From CAZEHS01 sp964649745 (GTDB taxonomy: Bacteria > Bacillota > Clostridia > Peptostreptococcales > Acidaminobacteraceae): a stretch of DNA of 64,000 nucleotides. Made by a program: the position numbers and the translations under genes. A model generated the notes under the pieces. It searched no databases, had not been told where the DNA came from, and saw only the letters and a list, made by a program, of their open reading frames with translations. The DNA is taken from contig CAZYQI010000006.1 in assembly GCA_964649745.1 (NCBI GenBank), forward strand, positions 1-64,000, written 5' to 3'. This document shows positions 59,052 through 64,000 of the stretch, piece after piece. Every line of letters starts with the position of its first letter. Position 1 is the stretch's first letter.

Positions 59052-60701
59052 ATGCTTAGAAACGACGGAACGCTTTCCAAGAAGGTTACCATGCTTCTCA
59101 CCACAGCCATTGTAATTGCCATTACACTCTGCACCTGTTTGTCTACGTACGTGACCAAAGAAAGCCTTTATGATCAGTTGAAGGTTTTGGGGATGGAATT
59201 GGCTTTAGAAACCTCTAACCGTATCGATCCCGCCATTCTAAACAGTCCGTCCAACCTTCGTCTCATGTCTGAAATATCTGCAAACGATAAATTTGTTTAT
59301 GCCCTTATTATCGACAGCAACTATATTGCAGTTGCCCACAGTCAGAAGGATCGTATCGGTAAAACCTTCAAAGACGCCGGTGTTGAACAGGCCTTCCTAG
59401 GAAAACCTTTCGCCGGTATTTATTACAGCAAGGACCGGGAGATGAATATTTATGATGTCATTCTGCCTTTAAAAGACAACGCAGGGAAAATTGTGGGGGT
59501 ATACAACCTGGGGTTATCTGTCGCTGAATCAGACGCCGCCGTCCGGACCATTATCCTCAATGCCGCCCTTTCCGGGTTGTTGCTGGTAGTTGTTGCCTGC
59601 ACGCTTAGTTTTTTTGCAATACGGGCTATGCTTGCGCCTTTGACCGCCATACGTAATGCCGCTCTGTGCATTGCAGACAATGATCTCACTACACGTATGG
59701 ACTATGCGTCAAACAATGAAATCGGCGATATGTCACGGGCTTTTTCCTCAATGACAGAGAACCTCCTCAACACGATTCATTCGCTTCAGTCCAGCTCCCG
59801 AACCTTGGATAACGGGAGCCGCGCATTGGCTGACGCCAGTCAAAGCTGTTCTTCCCGCATGCAGGAGGCAACCGCCTCCACGGAGGAAATCACCGCCAGC
59901 CTGGAGGAAATCGCCTCCTTTAGTGAAGAAATATTTGCAGGCAGCCAGGAAATGACCGCCTCTATGACCGATTTTCTCAGTCAGATCGAAACGGGCAAAC
60001 AGTTTGCTCAGACGATCGGCAATAAGGCTTCCGCCGTCAACGAAAAAACACAGAATGCCAGGAACCATGCCACCACTATCTATGCCGATATGAATATGAA
60101 AATTCGCGACGCCATCGAGCACATCACCGTGGTAAAAGAAATTTCAACCATGGCAGATGTAATATCCAATATTTCCAAACAAATCAATCTTCTGGCGCTT
60201 AATGCCGCTATTGAAGCCGCCCGGGCCGGCGAACACGGCAGAGGCTTTGCTGTCGTTGCAGAGGAAGTTCGCAAGCTGGCGGGTGAATCTGAGAACGCCG
60301 TACAAAACATCATGGAGGTCACCGGAAAGGTTCAGTATGCCACCGGCAGCCTTGTTACAACTTCCAAGGATCTTCTTCAGTTTATCTCAACGGATGTACT
60401 CGAGGACTACGCCTTGCTTATTCAAACCTCTGAAGACTATCAGAATGATGCCGACCGGATATTCCAAATGAACAGCCGCTTTGAGAACTTTGGCGGACAA
60501 GTACTGGCAAGCGTTCAGAGTGTTGGACGGGAAATTCAAAACATCACAGCAACCATTGAACAGATATCCGGCAGTTCACAGACCGTGTCTGAAAGCGCCA
60601 CTGTCGTAAGTAATGCCCTGGTATCCTTGAGTGACGAAGCTCAGAAGCTGCGTTTGGTCGCAGATACGCTGAATGGAATCATCGCAAAATATAAAATTTA
60701 A
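59052..60701 (+). CDS. Methyl-accepting chemotaxis protein
   Basis: A 549-residue transducer. First membrane segment (~14-35), a periplasmic single-Cache-like sensor (~40-165, 'LIIDSNYIAVAHSQKDRIGK' and 'NIYDVILPLKDNAGKIVGVY'), second membrane segment (~180-200), HAMP (~200-255), and a signalling domain whose tip reads 'ISKQINLLALNAAIEAARAG' followed by 'GRGFAVVAEEVRKLA'. The ATG follows CAAGGAGACCACC. It is a single gene; the che operon is elsewhere. Ligand unknown. Confidence 0.95.
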   Translation: MLRNDGTLSKKVTMLLTTAIVIAITLCTCLSTYVTKESLYDQLKVLGMELALETSNRIDPAILNSPSNLRLMSEISANDKFVYALIIDSNYIAVAHSQKDRIGKTFKDAGVEQAFLGKPFAGIYYSKDREMNIYDVILPLKDNAGKIVGVYNLGLSVAESDAAVRTIILNAALSGLLLVVVACTLSFFAIRAMLAPLTAIRNAALCIADNDLTTRMDYASNNEIGDMSRAFSSMTENLLNTIHSLQSSSRTLDNGSRALADASQSCSSRMQEATASTEEITASLEEIASFSEEIFAGSQEMTASMTDFLSQIETGKQFAQTIGNKASAVNEKTQNARNHATTIYADMNMKIRDAIEHITVVKEISTMADVISNISKQINLLALNAAIEAARAGEHGRGFAVVAEEVRKLAGESENAVQNIMEVTGKVQYATGSLVTTSKDLLQFISTDVLEDYALLIQTSEDYQNDADRIFQMNSRFENFGGQVLASVQSVGREIQNITATIEQISGSSQTVSESATVVSNALVSLSDEAQKLRLVADTLNGIIAKYKI

Positions 60702-60717
60702 GAACTTCTTTAACATA

Positions 60718-60831
60718 AAAAGCGTTTCTCAGATGAAGATTATACTCCCCTTGGCCAGTCCTGAATAGCTATTCTTTCAGGTCTCTGCTCAAAGGGGAAC
60801 ATATCAAAATTCTGAGAAGCGCTTTTTATCT
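60718..60831 (+). terminator. Long terminator of the chemoreceptor gene
   Basis: The outer arms AAAAGCGTTTCTCAGA and TTCTGAGAAGCGCTTTTT enclose ~75 bases with an inner pairing (tcccctt with aagggga). A T run ends the second arm. Confidence 0.75.
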
Positions 60832-60848
60832 TTCAGTCGGAGGTCTGG

Positions 60849-61283
60849 CTAAACAAACAGGTTCACCAGCAGGCCCTGAAGCTGCCCGATCTTTTCCAAA
60901 AGCTTTATCTGGGGTTTTTCCTGATCCAGGATCATATCGGTCAGTTCCACCAGCTTTTCATCAATCATGGACACAACCTTCATCATCCGTGAACGTCCGC
61001 TGCGACTGAGACTCCGCCGCTCTTCAACCCGAAGGCCAAAATTAACGGCCTGTTCCACAAAGCCCTTGATCATTTCCTTGTACTCCAGCATGACCTCCAC
61101 GGTTCGGTTCTCCGCCAGATGCTTGCCCTTCTTTTCAATTTCCTTAAGCATCTGCTTCAGCTGTTCCTGATCGTGTTCATCCTGCTTGTCGCCCATAAGC
61201 TGGGAGAAGGAAACGCCCCCCTTTGGCTCCGTTTTGTGTACGGAGGTACTGCTAGCCCCGGGGGTTACCCGTGTAACCTTCAT
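60849..61283 (-). CDS. YaaR-family (DUF327) protein
   Basis: A 144-residue helical cytoplasmic protein. 'VSFSQLMGDK', 'LAENRTVEVMLEYKEMIKGFVEQAV', 'EERRSLSRSGRSRMMKVVSMIDEKL' and 'IGQLQGLLVNLFV' follow the YaaR pattern. The role is not established; it is often near flagellar or sporulation genes. AGGAGG lies before the ATG at 61283, inside the end of the FlhB-like gene (32-base overlap). Confidence 0.88.
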   Translation of the reverse strand: MKVTRVTPGASSTSVHKTEPKGGVSFSQLMGDKQDEHDQEQLKQMLKEIEKKGKHLAENRTVEVMLEYKEMIKGFVEQAVNFGLRVEERRSLSRSGRSRMMKVVSMIDEKLVELTDMILDQEKPQIKLLEKIGQLQGLLVNLFV

Positions 61284-61536
61284 TAGGTGCCTCCTCTTCA
61301 AGTTTTCGTATCAGATCCATGACTCCTGCCACCACTGCATAGACCTGAGGCGGCACCTGCTTTTTAAGATCCAGATCTCCTGTTTCCCGCAAAATTTCGG
61401 GATCCTGCTCAACCGGGATTCTGAGCGCCTTCGCCTGTGCAATGATGGTCTCGGAAAAAAGCTTGCCGTCCTTGGGGGAGCTGTTTTCAAACTGCTCCAG
61501 CTCCTGCTGGTATGGGTTGCGCTTTCGGGTGTTCAT
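61252..61536 (-). CDS. FlhB C-terminal-like protein (YlqH type)
   Basis: A 94-residue protein resembling the cytoplasmic tail of FlhB/EscU export-switch proteins ('GKLFSETIIAQAKALRIPVE' then 'QDPEIL' and 'VPPQVYAVVAGVMDLIRKLE'). The NPTH autocleavage motif and preceding strand are missing, so it is a stand-alone paralogue, not a processed FlhB. Its ATG overlaps the upstream stop as ATGA, which couples it to the FliK-like gene, the same arrangement as Bacillus ylqG-ylqH. Confidence 0.85.
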   Translation of the reverse strand: MNTRKRNPYQQELEQFENSSPKDGKLFSETIIAQAKALRIPVEQDPEILRETGDLDLKKQVPPQVYAVVAGVMDLIRKLEEEAPNEGYTGNPRG

Positions 61537-63569
61537 ACTTTTATGTTCAGCCCCTTCCCCTCTGCCTCCGGCTCCGTATTCTCCACCGGCTTCTGCACGG
61601 ATATCTTGGTATCTTTCAGCGGAGAATAGGAAATCCCTGCAATCTTGTACCCTGTTTCCCACATGGCCTTCTTAAAATCTTCCACCATGGGGCTTACGGC
61701 ATTGCGCAGCGCTTCATTATCGCATTTCACCTGAATGCTGACAGATTTTCTTGCTGCTGCGAATCGAATCCCCACATCTCCATATTTTTCGGTGTGCACG
61801 GCAAAATAGAAGGTGCAGTTCTCCCAGTCCACCTTTCCGTTGTCCTTACGGGACTGTACATATATTTTCAGATCCTCCACCCGGTTCCCCAGCTCCATGG
61901 GCATGGAAAAGAACATGGTCTGCCCCTGAGGCTTGGCCTCCGGCCTGGAAAGAAGCTGCTGCCCGGTGAGATTGTTCAGGGCTTTTTCAGTGCCGGTTAC
62001 CGTTGTCAGCTTCTCCTCCGTTTCCGAAGCCAGCTTCATAAGGATCTCCTTCAGGTTTTCCTGGGGGAGCCACTCCTCCTTGAGCTTCTTATTGCCTTGC
62101 CCAAGAACGGAAACCACCTCGGATTCATGGGTCAGGCCCAGGGCTTTAAAGGCTTCCAGCACCTCTCGCGGGGTCTGCACCGGTTCCAGAATACGGCTTA
62201 CCTGCTCCTGGGCACGCTGCTGCAACCCCTTTTCTCGGAAATCGTCCCCCGTTGCCGTTTGCTGAAGGGTCCGGTGGATCACCTTCAGCCTGGCCGGCTG
62301 GAACTGAATTTCCGCAAGTCCTTTTTCAACACGGGTGACAATGGCGGAGGCCTCCGCATTCTTGCCCCCTGAAACAAGACTCCTGGCCTCCTGCAACTCC
62401 GAAGACCATTTCAACAGCTGTTTTTCAGCCTTCATTGACGTATACAGGGGAATGTCGCTTTTAAGGATTGCCTTATCCAGTTTTTCAATGGCCTTGGTCA
62501 GTTTTTCAACCACCTTGGGCCGATCCGGAGCAGCCGGTTTCTCCAGCTCTGTCCGCACGGCTGCAAGATCTGCCTTCACTGCCTTTCGCAGGGCTTCGAA
62601 TTCCATCTTGACCTCTGCCATCCTGGGGGTGATTTCCTTCATCAGCAGGGTCATTCCCTGAATCAGGGCCTCCGACGGCCCTACATCAATATTCCTTTCT
62701 TCTCCGAGTGCAGAAATCACCTGTTCAACAGCGGCCGCCAAACGTGATGTTCTGTCTGTTTCCACATCCTCGCCTTCCGCTGTCTTTATCTTCACGCTGC
62801 TTTCAGCTTTTGTATCTGAAGGGTATTTCTCCTCAGGATGACCCGTTGGCCTCTTTTCATAAGCCTCCAGATTAGAAGGTCGGATTTCTTCGCCCTCCGT
62901 TTTCTCCACATCCTCCGCGCCCACCAAGGCTTCACTCAGAACCGCAACCTGCTCCAGGGCCTCCATCAGCCACATGAGCACTGCCGCTTCTCTGGCAGAG
63001 GCTGTCATTGCCGTCCCGCCCTTTGCGGCATTGCTCGCTGCTGTGGCATTCAATTCCCTGGTGGTTTCCAGCAGTCGGTTCGCCGAATCGGCAACATCGG
63101 CTTTCCCTTCACTTTGCCCCGGATTCTCTGCTGCGGCCTCTGCAGAAGCCAGTTTAGAAAATGCCCTTATCAGCTCCACACGGCCCATGGAAACTTCGAA
63201 GCCAGCCGCCTCTGCCAGGGTGCGCAGTTCTTGGGGCAGGGTTTCCCTGAATAAGGCCGCCTGAATGCTCTTAAGGCTCCGCAGCGTCAGCGGAAGGCCT
63301 TTGTCCAGGGCGGTCTTCACGGTCTGCAACTTTTCACTTTCTGTACCGTCCGATTTATCGATGAACTCCGAAATCCGGTCTGCTTCGTCCTCGGATATCT
63401 CATAGCCCTGGGCCTTCAGCTCGGCAACGATTTTTCCGCCTTCCGATACGGTTTCCTGGCTCTCCACAGGCTTTACCGGTCCTTCTGACGGTTTTCCTAC
63501 TGTCATTTGTGAAGCTGTCTGCGCTGTAGCCGGCGCCATGTTCTTTATCAGCGAATCGATAATTTTCAA
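61533..63569 (-). CDS. FliK/YlqG-like hook-length-control-type protein
   Basis: A 678-residue protein. The long N-terminal and middle part is helical, charged and Ala/Glu-rich. The last ~140 residues ('KIYVQSRKDNGKVDWENCTF', 'YGDVGIRFAAARKSVSIQVK' and 'FKKAMWETGYKIAGISYSPL') have the strand pattern of the flagellar hook-length control C-terminal domain. The TTG at 63569 is preferred: GAGGTGAT lies 5-6 bases upstream, while the ATG at 63596 has only AAGGTG. It is coupled to the FlhB-like gene, which supports a flagellar-export link. Confidence 0.7.
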   Translation of the reverse strand: MKIIDSLIKNMAPATAQTASQMTVGKPSEGPVKPVESQETVSEGGKIVAELKAQGYEISEDEADRISEFIDKSDGTESEKLQTVKTALDKGLPLTLRSLKSIQAALFRETLPQELRTLAEAAGFEVSMGRVELIRAFSKLASAEAAAENPGQSEGKADVADSANRLLETTRELNATAASNAAKGGTAMTASAREAAVLMWLMEALEQVAVLSEALVGAEDVEKTEGEEIRPSNLEAYEKRPTGHPEEKYPSDTKAESSVKIKTAEGEDVETDRTSRLAAAVEQVISALGEERNIDVGPSEALIQGMTLLMKEITPRMAEVKMEFEALRKAVKADLAAVRTELEKPAAPDRPKVVEKLTKAIEKLDKAILKSDIPLYTSMKAEKQLLKWSSELQEARSLVSGGKNAEASAIVTRVEKGLAEIQFQPARLKVIHRTLQQTATGDDFREKGLQQRAQEQVSRILEPVQTPREVLEAFKALGLTHESEVVSVLGQGNKKLKEEWLPQENLKEILMKLASETEEKLTTVTGTEKALNNLTGQQLLSRPEAKPQGQTMFFSMPMELGNRVEDLKIYVQSRKDNGKVDWENCTFYFAVHTEKYGDVGIRFAAARKSVSIQVKCDNEALRNAVSPMVEDFKKAMWETGYKIAGISYSPLKDTKISVQKPVENTEPEAEGKGLNIKV

Positions 63570-63655
63570 AGGAATCACCTCGTTTAGGGCCGCCATTACG
63601 GGCACCTTATCTAAAGATAATATCGGCTGCAAGGGATGAAACCTTGAGGATAGAA

Positions 63656-63707
63656 AAAAGACCGGCTCACAACAGGAACATCATCCCCATTTTGAGCCGG
63701 CCTCCAC
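63656..63707 (-). terminator. Terminator of the DHH phosphoesterase gene
   Basis: On the minus strand a GCCGGCTCA arm and its TGAGCCGG(T)C partner flank ~25 bases, followed by TTTTTT, 5 bases past the stop. Confidence 0.85.
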
Positions 63708-63711
63708 ACTT

Positions 63712-64000
63712 CTATTTTTCATCAATTTTGAACAGCCTATCCATCAGCTCGAAGGCAATATCTTCTGAAAACGAGCTGCCTGCAGCCTTGGCATGGCCGC
63801 CGCCCCCGAATTTAGCCGCTATCAGTGACAAATCCACCGTATCCTTCGACGCCCGATAACTGATGCCGCAGCTCCCCATATCAATGATGGCCGCCACGTC
63901 GATATCATATTCCTGGCACATGCGGTTTCCCAGCTCTGATTTGTACTGCTCGGCAAACACCACTCCGAAGCTGTGACCCAGAACATCCATCTCCACCACA
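63712..64000 (-). CDS. DHH-family phosphoesterase, C-terminal part (runs off window)
   Basis: The 96 C-terminal codons of a DHH/DHHA1 protein. 'KFGGGGHAKAAG' is the DHHA1 substrate-binding motif, preceded by 'DMGSCGISYRASKDTVDLS'. The N-terminal DHH catalytic domain is beyond the right edge. Candidates include NrnA-like oligoribonucleases and related phosphoesterases; the visible part cannot separate them. The internal ATG at 63999 is not the true start. Confidence 0.85.
   Translation of the reverse strand, partial: VVEMDVLGHSFGVVFAEQYKSELGNRMCQEYDIDVAAIIDMGSCGISYRASKDTVDLSLIAAKFGGGGHAKAAGSSFSEDIAFELMDRLFKIDEK

Noticed and set aside
1..64000. CRISPR array, prophage or intact insertion sequence
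   Set aside because: No regularly spaced direct repeats, phage structural genes or transposase motifs were found; mobile traces are limited to the intron end and small inverted-repeat elements.

Overview
The window looks like the chromosome of a motile, anaerobic, Gram-positive-type member of the Clostridia. The main signs are copper-amine-oxidase-N ('stalk') secreted proteins, S-layer-homology (SLH) surface proteins, a class B sortase, YaaR/FlhB-like accessory flagellar genes, an indolepyruvate:ferredoxin oxidoreductase, flavodiiron and hemerythrin-type O2/NO defence proteins, strong AGGAGG ribosome binding sites and CCA-encoding tRNA genes. No prophage, CRISPR array or intact transposase is visible.

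Layout. 1-4.4 kb (minus): response regulator, sensor kinase, Hsp20 and HtrA form an envelope-stress cluster, with the 5' end of a group IIC intron just past the htrA terminator. 4.5-11.1 kb (plus): a lipoprotein, a TrmB regulator, bacteriohemerythrin, carbonic anhydrase, yjdF with its riboswitch, a secreted thermonuclease and a DUF2000/AraC pair. 11.2-21.6 kb (minus): two large SLH surface proteins with an almost identical last ~0.9 kb, then a GHKL kinase/LytTR regulator pair. 21.9-27.4 kb: ric-fprA (minus) behind a Crp/Fnr-type operator, a divergent Crp/Fnr regulator, and iorAB. 27.5-34.1 kb: a Rad3-type helicase, a decayed toxin-antitoxin-like zone, a P1 peptidase and two stalk-domain proteins. 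34.3-39.5 kb: six tRNA genes, HutD with a P-II-like protein, a TPR regulator, a glutamine amidotransferase and sortase B. 39.6-45 kb (minus): phosphodiesterase/RdgB, an RsbW/STAS/PP2C partner-switching operon, a cell-wall amidase and an AIR-synthase-like protein. 46-53.9 kb (minus): an oppBCDF oligopeptide transporter with two binding proteins. 54.2-60.7 kb: a small membrane protein, ligA, pcrA and a chemoreceptor. 60.8-64 kb (minus): YaaR, FlhB-like and FliK-like genes, and the end of a DHH phosphoesterase.

The most unusual object is the oligopeptide-binding lipoprotein at 47761-49410. Its sequence is circularly permuted relative to its neighbouring paralogue at 45968-47620. The C-terminal half follows directly on the signal peptide, and the N-terminal half comes last and stops exactly where the first half begins. 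Other points of interest are a Crp-like TGTGA-N6-TCACA box placed as a class II activator site before ric-fprA, a 162-bp near-perfect inverted-repeat element inside the kinase/regulator operon, an unannotated-size 25-residue membrane peptide gene, and a P-II-like protein beside HutD.

All functional calls come from reading motifs and family resemblance; no database search was run.
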